NCBI GenBank assembly: GCA_019912385.1
Contig: JAIOIW010000011.1
Coordinates: forward strand, 27,789-91,788
DNA from: Notoacmeibacter sp.
GTDB lineage: Bacteria; Pseudomonadota; Alphaproteobacteria; Rhizobiales; Rhizobiaceae
Direction: 5' to 3'
DNA: 64,000 nucleotides
Shown here: positions 17,080 through 25,676 of the stretch, in pieces
Layout of the letters: each line of letters begins with the position of its first letter
Position numbering within the stretch: the first letter of the stretch is position 1
The notes under the pieces: generated by a model
Seen by the model: the letters and a program-made list of their open reading frames with translations, nothing else
Database searches by the model: none
What the model was told of the DNA's origin: nothing
Position numbers and translations under genes: made by a program

Positions 17080-18780
17080 TCAGGCCACCCACTCCGACAC
17101 CGGCGCTGCGGCCTCGTGCAGAGGCTGCGTGATCACGTCGACCAGGGTCGGCCCGTCATGGGCAAGCGCCTTGCGCAGCACGTTTTCCAGCGCGTCGGGA
17201 TCTTCCACCCTCCAGGCCTTGACGCCGAAGGCGCTGGCAACCGCCGCATGGTCGGTCCGGTTGAAGTCGACATTGTAGAATCGCTTGCCGAAACCCGCGT
17301 TCTGGCCGGCCTTGATCCAGCCGAAACTGGCATTGGAAAACACGATGGAGGTGATCGGCATGCGATGGCGAACGATCGTCTCGTACTCCCCGCAGCAGAA
17401 GCCGAACGAGCCGTCGCCCATCGCTGCGACCGTCTTCACGCCCGGCCGCCCGGCATGTGCGCCTACCGAGGCCGCCAGCGCATAACCGAGCGCGCCGTGT
17501 GCCCGGTTGGTGATGAAATTGCGGCCCGCCTGCCGCCAGCGGTAGTGGGCTGAAAAATAGGGGCAGGGCGTGCCGGGATCGGCGACAACGATCGCGTCGT
17601 CGTCGAGCAGGCGCATCAGCGTCGCGATCACCCGTTCCGGCCGGATCGGCGCCTTGCTGCTTTCGGCCAGCGGCATGAAGGCGTCGAGTTTGGCAGCCCA
17701 CGCGGCACTTGCGCGCCTGACGCCGTTGCTGCCCGCAATCGCGCTGCGCCTTTCAAGCTCGCGAACCAGTGCATCCAATGCCAGCCGTGCATCCGCACAG
17801 ATCGCAACGGACGTGGAGTAATTGGCCCCGATCACCATGGGGTCGCTGTCGATGTGGATGATCGTCTTGTCGCGGGTGGGCGAACGCCAGCGCTCCGTTG
17901 TCACCGACCCGGCCCGGCAACCGACGAACAGCACCACGTCGGCGGCGTCGATCGCCGCGCGCGTCGACGGCACGCCGCCATTGGAGCCGACCACGCCGAG
18001 CGCTCGGGCATCGGTCTCGGCGATCGCGCCCTGGCCCGAGACCGTGGTGGCGATCGGCAGGTCAAGCAGCTCCGACAGGCGCTTCAGTTCGTCGAACGCG
18101 CCGGCGATGACCGGCCCGCCGCCGCAAATCGCGACCGCCGATCCGGCGCCGGCAAGGATGTCGGCTGCCGCGAGGATGGCGTCGGGATCTGGCGCCGCGC
18201 GCTCGGCCGGGAAGGTCCGGTGGCGTTCGTCGGCCCAGATCTCCGCTTCATCGACCGGCGCTTTCTGGGTGTCGAAGGGCAACGCGAGATGTGCCGCGCC
18301 CGGCCGTCCGGTCGTCATGGCCCGAAATGCCGTGCGTACCATGGCCGGCAGCCGCGAAGCGTCGTCCAGCGACGTGTTCCATTTCGTGAGAGGGCGGTAG
18401 AGCGCGACCTGGTCGAGCTCGGTCAGCGGATAGCGCCCGCGCGAGGTTGTTGCGACATCGGTGGTGATCGCCAGGATGGGGATGGAGCTTTCGTTTGCCT
18501 CCACCACGCCCGGCAGGATGTAGGTCGCGCCGCCTCCCGACGGCCCCTCGCAGATACCGGGTTTGCCGGTCACGCGCGCATAGGCATCGGCCATGTAGGC
18601 GGCGTGGCGTTCGTCGCGCGTCAGGATATGAGAAATGCCGTGGTCGAGCCTTGCCAATGCGTCATAGAAGGGAAGGGTTGTGTCACCGCACAGTCCGAAC
18701 ATGTGCGTCACGCCATGGGTCTGCAGCATCCGCACCATGGCTTCCGCGCCCGTCATCCGGTTGGTCTGATGTGCCGTCAC
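17080..18780 (-). CDS. Thiamine diphosphate-dependent enzyme, acetolactate synthase large subunit-like
   Basis: 566-residue three-domain ThDP enzyme. The N-terminal Pyr domain carries the catalytic glutamate in LTRDERHAAYMADAYAR near residue 58, the middle domain has AICGGGPVIAGAF, and the C-terminal PP domain has the cofactor motif MGDGSFGFCCGEYETI...FSN near residue 440. It probably decarboxylates a 2-oxo acid or transfers the resulting aldehyde; the substrate is unknown. Unlike standard acetolactate synthase, the GPGATN loop reads GPSGGGATY. No small regulatory subunit is nearby. The GTG start at 18780 is the furthest supported; ATG at 18756 is an alternative. The context suggests it acts after the adjacent dehydrogenase. 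Confidence 0.83.
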   Translation of the reverse strand: MTAHQTNRMTGAEAMVRMLQTHGVTHMFGLCGDTTLPFYDALARLDHGISHILTRDERHAAYMADAYARVTGKPGICEGPSGGGATYILPGVVEANESSIPILAITTDVATTSRGRYPLTELDQVALYRPLTKWNTSLDDASRLPAMVRTAFRAMTTGRPGAAHLALPFDTQKAPVDEAEIWADERHRTFPAERAAPDPDAILAAADILAGAGSAVAICGGGPVIAGAFDELKRLSELLDLPIATTVSGQGAIAETDARALGVVGSNGGVPSTRAAIDAADVVLFVGCRAGSVTTERWRSPTRDKTIIHIDSDPMVIGANYSTSVAICADARLALDALVRELERRSAIAGSNGVRRASAAWAAKLDAFMPLAESSKAPIRPERVIATLMRLLDDDAIVVADPGTPCPYFSAHYRWRQAGRNFITNRAHGALGYALAASVGAHAGRPGVKTVAAMGDGSFGFCCGEYETIVRHRMPITSIVFSNASFGWIKAGQNAGFGKRFYNVDFNRTDHAAVASAFGVKAWRVEDPDALENVLRKALAHDGPTLVDVITQPLHEAAAPVSEWVA

Positions 18781-18881
18781 GCCCCGTCCCTCGTTCCGAT
18801 CTCGTCATTTGCCGGCAAGCATCTTGATCGCTGGGCCGCTCTGGTTCAAGACAGGAGCCGTCAGACGGGGGAGGAACCTCC

Positions 18882-19631
18882 ATGAGCGAAGGTCATTTTG
18901 GTGTGCCGCATGTCGGTTCGAACCGCGTCACGGGCGGAAAATCAGTCTATGGCGCATCGCTCGGCATATTGATGCTCGATGCCAGGTTTCCCCGCATTCC
19001 CGGCGACATGGGCAATGCGCTCACCTGGCCCTTTCCGGTACACTATCGCGTGGTGCGCTCCGCCTCGCCCGACCGTGTCGTGCGGCGCGGCGCCGAAGGT
19101 CTGCTGGATGCTTTTATCGCCGCTGCACGCGAACTCGTTGCCGACGGTGTCGACGGTATCACCACCAATTGCGGCTTCCTGTCCCTGTTCCAGGAAGAGA
19201 TCGCTGCGGCCGTCCAGGTGCCCGTCGCCACCTCGTCGCTGATGCAGGTGGCGATGGTCAACGCGTTGCTGCCGCCGGGAAAGCGCGCCGGCATCCTCAC
19301 AATCTCGGGCTCCACGCTGACGCCGGCGCACCTGGAAAAGGCCGGCGTCCCGCAAGGCACCCCGGTCGGCACTACGGAAGGCGGGCGCGAATTCACCCGC
19401 GCCATCCTCGACAACGAGCTGGAGCTCGATGTCGATCTGGCCAGGCAGGACAATGTCGAGGCGGCGCAGGCGCTTGTCGCCGCCAATCCGGATCTCGGCG
19501 CCATCGTGCTGGAATGCACCAACATGGTGCCCTACGCCGCCGACATTGCGGCCGCCACCGGCCTGCCCACCTGTTCGATCTACAATTTCGTCTGCTGGTT
19601 CCAGGCCGCGCTCGTTCCCCGCCGGTTCTGA
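18882..19631 (+). CDS. Aspartate/glutamate racemase family protein
   Basis: 249 residues with the paired-cysteine architecture of the Asp/Glu/hydantoin racemase superfamily, which also includes maleate isomerase and arylmalonate decarboxylase. One cysteine is in GITTNCGFLSLFQ near residue 95 and the second in IVLECTNMVPYA near residue 210. ATG follows GGGGGAGGAACCTCC, an unusually strong purine-rich start region. It is divergent from the ThDP enzyme gene (about 100 bp between starts) and upstream of a CoA-transferase, suggesting a catabolic racemase or isomerase. The exact substrate cannot be read from the sequence. Confidence 0.78.
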   Translation: MSEGHFGVPHVGSNRVTGGKSVYGASLGILMLDARFPRIPGDMGNALTWPFPVHYRVVRSASPDRVVRRGAEGLLDAFIAAARELVADGVDGITTNCGFLSLFQEEIAAAVQVPVATSSLMQVAMVNALLPPGKRAGILTISGSTLTPAHLEKAGVPQGTPVGTTEGGREFTRAILDNELELDVDLARQDNVEAAQALVAANPDLGAIVLECTNMVPYAADIAAATGLPTCSIYNFVCWFQAALVPRRF

Positions 19632-19718
19632 TCCCGCAGCACCTGGCACCTTGCAACCGCCCGCCAGGCAGGGCATGCAGGGCAAAGACATGTTGTATGC
19701 GCAGTGGGTGCCGCCGCG

Positions 19719-20825
19719 ATGAGACCGCTCGAAGGCTTGCTGGTCATTACCCTGGAACAGGCCGTCGCTGCGCCGATGGCGAGCGTGCGGCTGGCCGACG
19801 CCGGCGCCCGCGTCATCAAGGTCGAGCGCCCGGAGGGGGATTTCGCGCGCTACTATGACGATGTCGCCTCTGGAGAGAGCGCCTATTTCGTCTGGCTCAA
19901 CCGCGGCAAGCAGTCGGTATGCCTCGACCTGTCGCTGGAGACCGACCGGGCGCTTCTGGAAGCGATGCTGGTCCGCGCCGATGTCTTTGTCCAGAACCTC
20001 AAGCCCGGCGCGCTCGCAAGGCTCGGATTCGCCCGCGAGCGCCTGCGCCGCGACTATCCCCGCCTGATCCTCGCTTCCATTTCAGGATACGGCGAAAACG
20101 GCCCCTATGCCGACCGCAAGGCCTACGACCTGCTGGTCCAGGCCGAAAGCGGCCTGTCGTCGATCACCGGCGGGCCGCAAGCACCCGCCCGCGTCGGCGT
20201 CTCGCTGGTCGATATCGCGACCGGCCAGGCCTGCTACCAGGCGATCCTCGAGGCGCTGATCGCGCGCGGGCGCACCGGCCAGGGCGCCGACATCCGCATT
20301 TCCATGTTCGACACCATCGCCGACTGGATGACGGTGCCGCTGCTCCAGCATGAAGGCGGCCGGCCGCCCGAACGAATCGGCCTTGCCCATCCATCCATCG
20401 CGCCCTACGGCGCCTTCGCGACCGCCGACGGCGCAGCGCTGCTGATCTCGATCCAGAGCGATCGCGAATGGGCGGTCCTCGCCGCGCGCATCCTGGGCGA
20501 AGCGGATCTGGCGTCCGACCCGCGTTTTGCCACCAACGTGGCACGCGTCGCCAATCGTGTGCAAACCGACGGTCTCGTTGCGAAAGCGTTTTCGCAGCAG
20601 TCCGCCGCCGCGCTTTCCGCCGCGCTCGAGGCAGCCGGCATCGCCTTCGCGCGGGTCAGTTCCATGGCCGACCTTTCAGCTCATGCGGATCTGAAACGGA
20701 TACGCGTGGACACGCCCGGAGGGCCGGTCGCCTGCCCCGCGCCGCCGTCGGGCGCCGGGCCGTTCGCTCCGGTGCCGAGCCTCGGCGAGCACACCGCCCT
20801 TGTCCGCCGCGAATTCGGCAAATAG
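19719..20825 (+). CDS. Class III (CaiB/BaiF) CoA-transferase
   Basis: About 368 residues with CaiB/BaiF features: LEQAVAAPMASVRLADAGARVIKVERP at the N-terminus, LNRGKQSVCLDL, and the likely catalytic aspartate in VGVSLVDIATGQACYQAIL near residue 165. These enzymes move CoA between acyl-CoA and a free carboxylic acid. It follows the racemase-like gene by about 90 bp. ATG at 19719 is preferred to the in-frame GTG at 19704 because it starts the family-typical RPLEGLLVI. The acid activated here is unknown, possibly a product of the adjacent dehydrogenase and ThDP enzyme. Confidence 0.88.
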   Translation: MRPLEGLLVITLEQAVAAPMASVRLADAGARVIKVERPEGDFARYYDDVASGESAYFVWLNRGKQSVCLDLSLETDRALLEAMLVRADVFVQNLKPGALARLGFARERLRRDYPRLILASISGYGENGPYADRKAYDLLVQAESGLSSITGGPQAPARVGVSLVDIATGQACYQAILEALIARGRTGQGADIRISMFDTIADWMTVPLLQHEGGRPPERIGLAHPSIAPYGAFATADGAALLISIQSDREWAVLAARILGEADLASDPRFATNVARVANRVQTDGLVAKAFSQQSAAALSAALEAAGIAFARVSSMADLSAHADLKRIRVDTPGGPVACPAPPSGAGPFAPVPSLGEHTALVRREFGK

Positions 20826-20879
20826 CCGGTGTTCCGCCTGCGCCGATCGTGACAGGATCAGTTGGGAGTCCGGCCGGCC

Positions 20880-21638
20880 ATGACGCAGAACCAGTTCGAC
20901 ACGATCGTCTATGCCTGGATCGCGATGGCGGTCCTTCTCCTGCCCGTCCAGCTTGCCGTCACCGCGCCCTATGGCCGCCATGTCCGCCCGCGCTGGGGAC
21001 CGGTCATCGGCAACAGGGTCGGCTGGATCGTAATGGAGGCCGTGTCGCCAATCGTGTTCGCGGCGGCCTTCCTATACGGCGGGGCACCCGCGCCGGGCCC
21101 CGTATGGGTGTTCCTGGCCCTGTGGATGGCGCATTACCTCAACCGGACTTTCATTTTTCCGTTGCGCACGAAAACGGCGGGCAAGACGATCCCGCTCGCC
21201 ATCGTCGCCTCGGCAATCCTGTTCAATGCCTTCAACGGCTGGTCCAACGGCTTCTATCTCGGCTCGCCATGGGCGGCCTACACCGCCGCCTGGTTTCTCG
21301 ATATCCGCTTCGGTGCGGGTATCGCGATCTTCTTTGCCGGCGCCGCGATCAACATCTGGGCCGACAACCGCTTGCTGGCACTGCGTCGGGACGGGAAAAG
21401 CGGCTATTCCATCCCGCGCGGCGGCCTGTTCGAACGGGTGTCGTGTCCCAATCACCTCGGCGAGATCGTCGAATGGACCGGCTTCGCCATCGCCTGCTGG
21501 AACCTTCCGGCCGCCGCTTTCGCGGTCTGGACGGCGGCCAATCTTGGGCCGAGAGCGATCAGCCATCATCGCTGGTACAGGCGCGAGTTCCCCGACTATC
21601 CCCAGGGGCGCCGCGCCTTGCTGCCCGGAATCTTGTGA
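20880..21638 (+). CDS. Steroid 5-alpha-reductase-like integral membrane protein
   Basis: 252-residue membrane protein with about six hydrophobic segments. The C-terminal part (IWADNRLLALR, GYSIPRGGLFERVSCPNHLGEIVEWTGFA, then HHRWYRREFPDYP) matches the 3-oxo-5-alpha-steroid 4-dehydrogenase/DUF1295 fold, with the usual NADPH-site residues. The bacterial substrate is unknown. ATG at 20880 follows GGGAG at 11 nt; an upstream TTG in frame is less convincing. It starts 54 bp after the CoA-transferase gene and may be co-transcribed with it. Confidence 0.75.
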   Translation: MTQNQFDTIVYAWIAMAVLLLPVQLAVTAPYGRHVRPRWGPVIGNRVGWIVMEAVSPIVFAAAFLYGGAPAPGPVWVFLALWMAHYLNRTFIFPLRTKTAGKTIPLAIVASAILFNAFNGWSNGFYLGSPWAAYTAAWFLDIRFGAGIAIFFAGAAINIWADNRLLALRRDGKSGYSIPRGGLFERVSCPNHLGEIVEWTGFAIACWNLPAAAFAVWTAANLGPRAISHHRWYRREFPDYPQGRRALLPGIL

Positions 21639-21667
21639 ATGCCGCCCGGCTGTCGACGCCGGTCCGG

Positions 21668-22696
21668 TCAATCGAGCCGGAAGCGGTACTCCGTCACTTG
21701 GCGGTAGGTTTCTCCGGGCCTGAGCACGGCGGACGGGAAATAGGCGCGGTTTGGCGCGTCGGGCCAGACCTGCGGTTCGAGCGCCAGGCCGGCATGCGCG
21801 CCATAGCGGCGGCCGTCGAGACCGGGGACCGGCCGCGCGACGTTTGCGCCGGCATAGAACTGGAGGCCCGGTTCCGTCGTCCACACGTCGAGTTCGACAC
21901 CCGACCGCCCGCCTTGCACCCACGCGGCCTGGCGCAATGGCCCGCGCGCGGCGGCAAGGCAGAAATTGTGATCGTAACCGATCTGCTCCCCGGCGGTCTC
22001 CATGCGGATCGGTCGCGGCGTCCTGAAGTCGAAGGCCGAGTGATCGACCGGCATCACGACACCGGTGGGGATCAGGTCGTCGTCGACGGGAAGATAGGCC
22101 TGAGCCGGGATCATCAGGCGGTGGTCGAGAATGTCGCCGCTCCCGCCGTCGTCGAGGTTGAAATAGGAGTGATGCGCGAGGTTGCACAACGTCGGTTCGT
22201 CGGTGGTCGCTGTCAATTCCACCACCAGCCGGCCGCCGGTCTTCAGACGGTAGGTGCAGGCCATCGTCAGCGTTCCGGGAAAACCCATCCACCCCGCCGG
22301 GTCGGTCAACTCCAGTCGCACGAAATCCTCGCCGCCGTCGGCCAGATGCCAGTTGCGCTGCCCGGTCCCCTTCCGCCCGCCATGCAGTACATGCCGGTCG
22401 AGGAAATTGGCATCGACGACGTGTCGTTCTCCGTCGAGCAGGAAGCGCGCATTGGCGATGCGGTTGGCGTAGCGCCCGGCGATGGCGCCAAAATACGCGC
22501 CATGGGCTTTGTAGTCGTCAAGGCTTTCGAAACCGAGCACCAGCGGCTCGGGATGGCCCTGCAACTGGAGCCGCTGGATCGAGGCGCCGAACGTCATGAC
22601 CGATGCCGTCAGGCCGCCGCCGGCAAGCGTCGCGAGCAGGACCTCCTCGCTGTTTTCCAGCATGCCGAAATGATCTGCTTCCATCTTTTCTTCCAA
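21668..22696 (-). CDS. galM: Aldose 1-epimerase (galactose mutarotase)
   Basis: 342-residue GalM-type mutarotase. The visible catalytic motifs are RYANRIANARF near residue 78, the histidine-bearing NLAHHSYFNLDDGG near residue 175, the substrate aspartate region LDVWTTEPGLQFYAGANV near residue 275 and the C-terminal glutamate in LALEPQVWPDAPN. It interconverts anomers of galactose and other aldoses in the cytoplasm. No other Leloir gene is nearby. It is divergent from hemA across 375 bp. ATG at 22684 is an alternative start. Confidence 0.9.
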   Translation of the reverse strand: MEEKMEADHFGMLENSEEVLLATLAGGGLTASVMTFGASIQRLQLQGHPEPLVLGFESLDDYKAHGAYFGAIAGRYANRIANARFLLDGERHVVDANFLDRHVLHGGRKGTGQRNWHLADGGEDFVRLELTDPAGWMGFPGTLTMACTYRLKTGGRLVVELTATTDEPTLCNLAHHSYFNLDDGGSGDILDHRLMIPAQAYLPVDDDLIPTGVVMPVDHSAFDFRTPRPIRMETAGEQIGYDHNFCLAAARGPLRQAAWVQGGRSGVELDVWTTEPGLQFYAGANVARPVPGLDGRRYGAHAGLALEPQVWPDAPNRAYFPSAVLRPGETYRQVTEYRFRLD

Positions 22697-23071
22697 GCGC
22701 TCCTGCCAAAGCTAGATGGGGCCGCTCCACCGGCGTCAAGGGGTCCGGTCGCGGATTTCCCGTTCCGCGGACCATTGCGTGCGGCGTGGTTTTTTGTCGC
22801 TCATTTGAGTTTTATCAATTATCGTCCCCAATTCTGTGACAAATAGTAACGTCGGCAAGGGGTTGGATGGCAATGGCGCTTAGGGAATGAGATCCTGAAC
22901 CGTCGAATGTCTTTCCCGGAGCCGTCCGGTCAACGTGTGAACGGCGCAACAAGTGGAGATCTCCGCATTCAGCAGATTGTCATGCTGGCGGATCTAGGAA
23001 ATATCACGCCCGCATCTGGAAATGCGGATAAAGGCATGCAAGAACTTGCATGTGAGGACGGGAGTAAACGG
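22697..23071. other. galM-hemA divergent intergenic region
   Basis: This 375-bp region holds the FNR-like box at 22805-22818 and the likely hemA promoter and leader. An open frame upstream of hemA starting at 22907 is in frame with the gene but does not look like the family N-terminus. No RNA gene or other coding region was recognised. Confidence 0.5.
22805..22818. promoter_or_regulatory. FNR/FixK/FnrN-type anaerobox upstream of hemA
   Basis: TTGAGTTTTATCAA matches the consensus TTGAT-N4-ATCAA at 9 of 10 positions. It is centred about 260 bp before the hemA ATG. If a class II promoter places it at -41.5, transcription would start near 22853, with TAGTAA near 22844 as a weak -10 element. Low-oxygen control of hemA by FixK/FnrN proteins is established in rhizobia. 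galM on the other strand is the alternative target. Confidence 0.65.
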
Positions 23072-24286
23072 ATGGATTTCGAGAAACATTTCCAGGAGCG
23101 GCTCGACCAGCTCAAGAAGGAAGGCAACTACCGGGTCTTTGCCGACCTGGAACGCAAGGCGGGATCGTTTCCGCGCGCCGTGCGTCATTTCGGCGAGGAA
23201 GCCCGCGATGTCACCGTCTGGTGCTCCAACGATTACCTGGGAATGGGTCAGAATCCCGTCGTCACCGCCGCGATGCACGAGACCATCGACAAATGTGGCG
23301 CGGGTGCCGGCGGCACGCGCAACATTTCCGGCACCAACCACTATCACGTGCTGCTCGAGCAGGAACTTGCCGACTTGCACGGCAAGGAAGCCGCGCTTCT
23401 GTTCACCTCCGGCTACGTTTCGAACTGGGCCGCGCTCGGCACGCTGCTGGCCAAAATCCCGGGCATGATCGTCTTCTCCGACGAGATGAACCACGCCTCG
23501 ATGATCGAGGGCATTCGCCATTCGCGCTGCGAAAAGTACCGCTTCCGCCACAATGATCCCGACGATTTGCGGCGCAAGCTTGCCGCCGCCGACCCCGACG
23601 CGCCGAAGATGGTCGCGTTCGAGAGCGTCTATTCGATGGACGGCGACATAGCGCCGATCAAGGAAATCTGCGACGTCGCCGACGAATTCGGTGCCATGAC
23701 CTATCTTGACGAAGTCCATGCCGTGGGCCTCTACGGTCCGCGCGGCGGCGGCATCGCCGAACGTGAAGGCCTGATGGACCGCCTGACGGTCATCGAGGGC
23801 ACGCTCGGCAAGGCGTTCGGCGTCATGGGCGGCTACATTGCCGGATCGGCCGCGCTGGTCGATTTTGTCCGCTCCTTCGCTTCCGGCTTCATCTTCACCA
23901 CCGCGCTGCCGCCGGCGCTGGCGGCCGGCGCGCGCGCCTCGATCCGCCACCTCAAGAACAGCCAGATGGAGCGCGCCCGCCACAAGGAGCGCGTCGCGAA
24001 GGTGCGCGCCGCCCTCGACAGGCGCGGAATCCCCTACCTGGACAATCCGAGCCACATCGTGCCGGTGATGGTCAAGGATCCGGTCAAGTGCAAGTTCCTG
24101 TCCGATATCCTGCTCGACAATTACGGGATCTACGTTCAGCCGATCAACTACCCGACCGTTGCCAAGGGTACGGAGCGCCTGCGCATCACCCCGACGCCGC
24201 TGCACACGGATGCCGACATCGAGAATCTTGCCAGCGCCCTGAGCGACCTGTGGTCGCAATGCGCGCTTGCCCGTTCGGTGGCGTAG
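23072..24286 (+). CDS. hemA: 5-aminolevulinate synthase
   Basis: 404-residue PLP enzyme condensing glycine and succinyl-CoA to 5-aminolevulinate, the C4 entry to tetrapyrroles typical of Alphaproteobacteria. Conserved segments are [21 protein letters not shown] near residue 75, [15 protein letters not shown] near residue 215 and the PLP lysine in [15 protein letters not shown] near residue 245. ATG at 23072 has GGAG 7 nt upstream and gives the family N-terminus [21 protein letters not shown] terminator follows. Low-oxygen regulation is suggested by the upstream box. Confidence 0.96.
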   Translation: MDFEKHFQERLDQLKKEGNYRVFADLERKAGSFPRAVRHFGEEARDVTVWCSNDYLGMGQNPVVTAAMHETIDKCGAGAGGTRNISGTNHYHVLLEQELADLHGKEAALLFTSGYVSNWAALGTLLAKIPGMIVFSDEMNHASMIEGIRHSRCEKYRFRHNDPDDLRRKLAAADPDAPKMVAFESVYSMDGDIAPIKEICDVADEFGAMTYLDEVHAVGLYGPRGGGIAEREGLMDRLTVIEGTLGKAFGVMGGYIAGSAALVDFVRSFASGFIFTTALPPALAAGARASIRHLKNSQMERARHKERVAKVRAALDRRGIPYLDNPSHIVPVMVKDPVKCKFLSDILLDNYGIYVQPINYPTVAKGTERLRITPTPLHTDADIENLASALSDLWSQCALARSVA

Positions 24287-24316
24287 GACAGACCGCTTCA
24301 ACAAGACGTTGACATG

Positions 24317-24345
24317 AGCCGGGCATGTGAGTGCCCGGCTTTTTG
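24317..24345 (+). terminator. Intrinsic terminator of hemA
   Basis: AGCCGGGCA (24317-24325) and TGCCCGGCT (24332-24340) form a perfect 9-bp stem with a 6-nt loop, followed by TTTTT starting with the last stem base. It lies about 30 bp after the hemA stop. Confidence 0.92.
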
Positions 24346-24508
24346 CGCCTCGACCGGAGAAACGGGCTTTGCGCCCGGCTGCTTCTGTTTACATGATCGC
24401 TAAAATTGCATCGGCCATGTTACCGGTTTGATCACACGAATTCCCGACAATTGCGAAGCCTTGGCCGTCGAACCCGCCAGGGCATGCGGTTTTCAAGGGA
24501 GACCGGCC

Positions 24509-24805
24509 ATGAAACTGGAAGCGATCGACACATCATTTACGGAAGTTCTGGACGGGATGGCCTTCATGATGCGCTACGGTGCGAGCCGCGTCATCGTCAT
24601 CGTCGCCAACGAAACGCTCGTGCGCCAGGGCCTGCCCGATGATCCTGCTCTTCGCGGCGAGTTCCTCGACCGGCATCTCGCTGACTGGCAGCAGGTGGCC
24701 AATGCCAAGTTTGTCCGCGGCGATTACGAAAACCGGGGATTGCGCGTGCGCATCCTGCCGCGCGACCTGGCGCCCGCCATGTCGCAATTGCGCGCTGCCG
24801 GCTGA
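24509..24805 (+). CDS. Small conserved hypothetical protein (DUF1488-like)
   Basis: 98 residues, acidic-to-neutral, no membrane segment. The pattern FMMRYGASRVIVIVANETLVRQ followed by a long helix with FLDRHLADWQQVANAKFVRG and a terminal RVRILPRDL resembles DUF1488 proteins, but this is from memory and not certain. ATG at 24509 follows AAGGGAGA; the longer frame starting at 24428 has no ribosome-binding site. It converges with the gene ending at 24820. Function unknown. Confidence 0.65.
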   Translation: MKLEAIDTSFTEVLDGMAFMMRYGASRVIVIVANETLVRQGLPDDPALRGEFLDRHLADWQQVANAKFVRGDYENRGLRVRILPRDLAPAMSQLRAAG

Positions 24806-24819
24806 ACGGCGGCGACGGT

Positions 24820-25623
24820 TCAACGCGCCAGGGGAGGCGCGCCATCCGGTTTCTGGCCGGCTAAAAAGCGGAAGAAGGCGACATTGCGATTGACGTAAGA
24901 CCCCTCCGGGCCAATGAAATTGCCGCTCTTCAGGATTGAAAATCCGTAATAGGTCCAGGTGCCGCCGCTTTCGCGCGCAAGGAAATGCAGCGACTTCAGC
25001 GCTCCAGCGGGAAAAAATGTCACCGGCCCGATCCCGATCGCCGTCAGGTTCACCATTTCGAAGGCAAAACGGTCAGGACCGCTCGAGATCGTCCTGAAAC
25101 TGTAGGCATTTATGCCCGTGGACCGCGTATCGTCCTGCGCCAGGTAAAGCGTGCGCCCGCCGAGAACCTCTGCAGCTGTGAAATCGGCGCGGCGCGAACG
25201 CCCGCCCGCCGACTTGCTCGCATAGGCGTCGTCCAGCAATACCCGCCAGTTCCCGTCCGTGACCGACCAGTAGCGCAGGCCCTTCGTGCGCGAAACCGCG
25301 CCGACCCGGCGGGCGAGGTCCTCCAGCGAACCGGAGAAACGGAACCGGCCGGCAAGCGCGATCGCCAGCATCGCCTTGTGCGAAAGCAGGTTACCGCAAC
25401 CGGTGTCCGTCAGCGGGCCGATATTGCGCCAGATCGCGACCCGGGGCTGGGCGTCGGCCGCGCCATAGGCAGGCGCCGGCTTCCGGCCGTCCGCGGGGCA
25501 GACGGGCGCCGCGCTGTCGGCCGCTGCAATGCCGGCCCATGCAAGGACGAGAGCCAACGAGACGAGAACTGACGCGGCACTGCGCAGATCGAAAGGCTTG
25601 TTTCGCATGCGAATCGCTTTCAC
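24820..25623 (-). CDS. Exported protein of unknown function
   Basis: 267 residues with a signal peptide: positively charged start (MRNKPFDLRS) then a hydrophobic stretch ASVLVSLALVLAWAGIAA and a cleavage-like ADS. The mature part has two cysteines (CPADG near residue 42 and TGCGNLLS near residue 76) that could form a periplasmic disulfide, and no recognised catalytic motif. GTG at 25623 is almost on top of GGGAG, so ATG at 25608 may be the real start. It lies 54 bp upstream of the glpK stop side and is not obviously linked to glycerol use. Confidence 0.65.
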   Translation of the reverse strand: MKAIRMRNKPFDLRSAASVLVSLALVLAWAGIAAADSAAPVCPADGRKPAPAYGAADAQPRVAIWRNIGPLTDTGCGNLLSHKAMLAIALAGRFRFSGSLEDLARRVGAVSRTKGLRYWSVTDGNWRVLLDDAYASKSAGGRSRRADFTAAEVLGGRTLYLAQDDTRSTGINAYSFRTISSGPDRFAFEMVNLTAIGIGPVTFFPAGALKSLHFLARESGGTWTYYGFSILKSGNFIGPEGSYVNRNVAFFRFLAGQKPDGAPPLAR

Positions 25624-25676
25624 TCCCGTTCACGGCATTTCGATGGCCGACAGCAGCGATGCCCGGAGCGGGCGTC

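Noticed and set aside
20468..22846. Open frame of 792 codons on the plus strand through the CoA-transferase, membrane protein and galM genes
   Set aside because: It crosses three well-supported genes in other frames, has no domain and low-complexity arginine-rich sequence; it is a GC-driven open frame.
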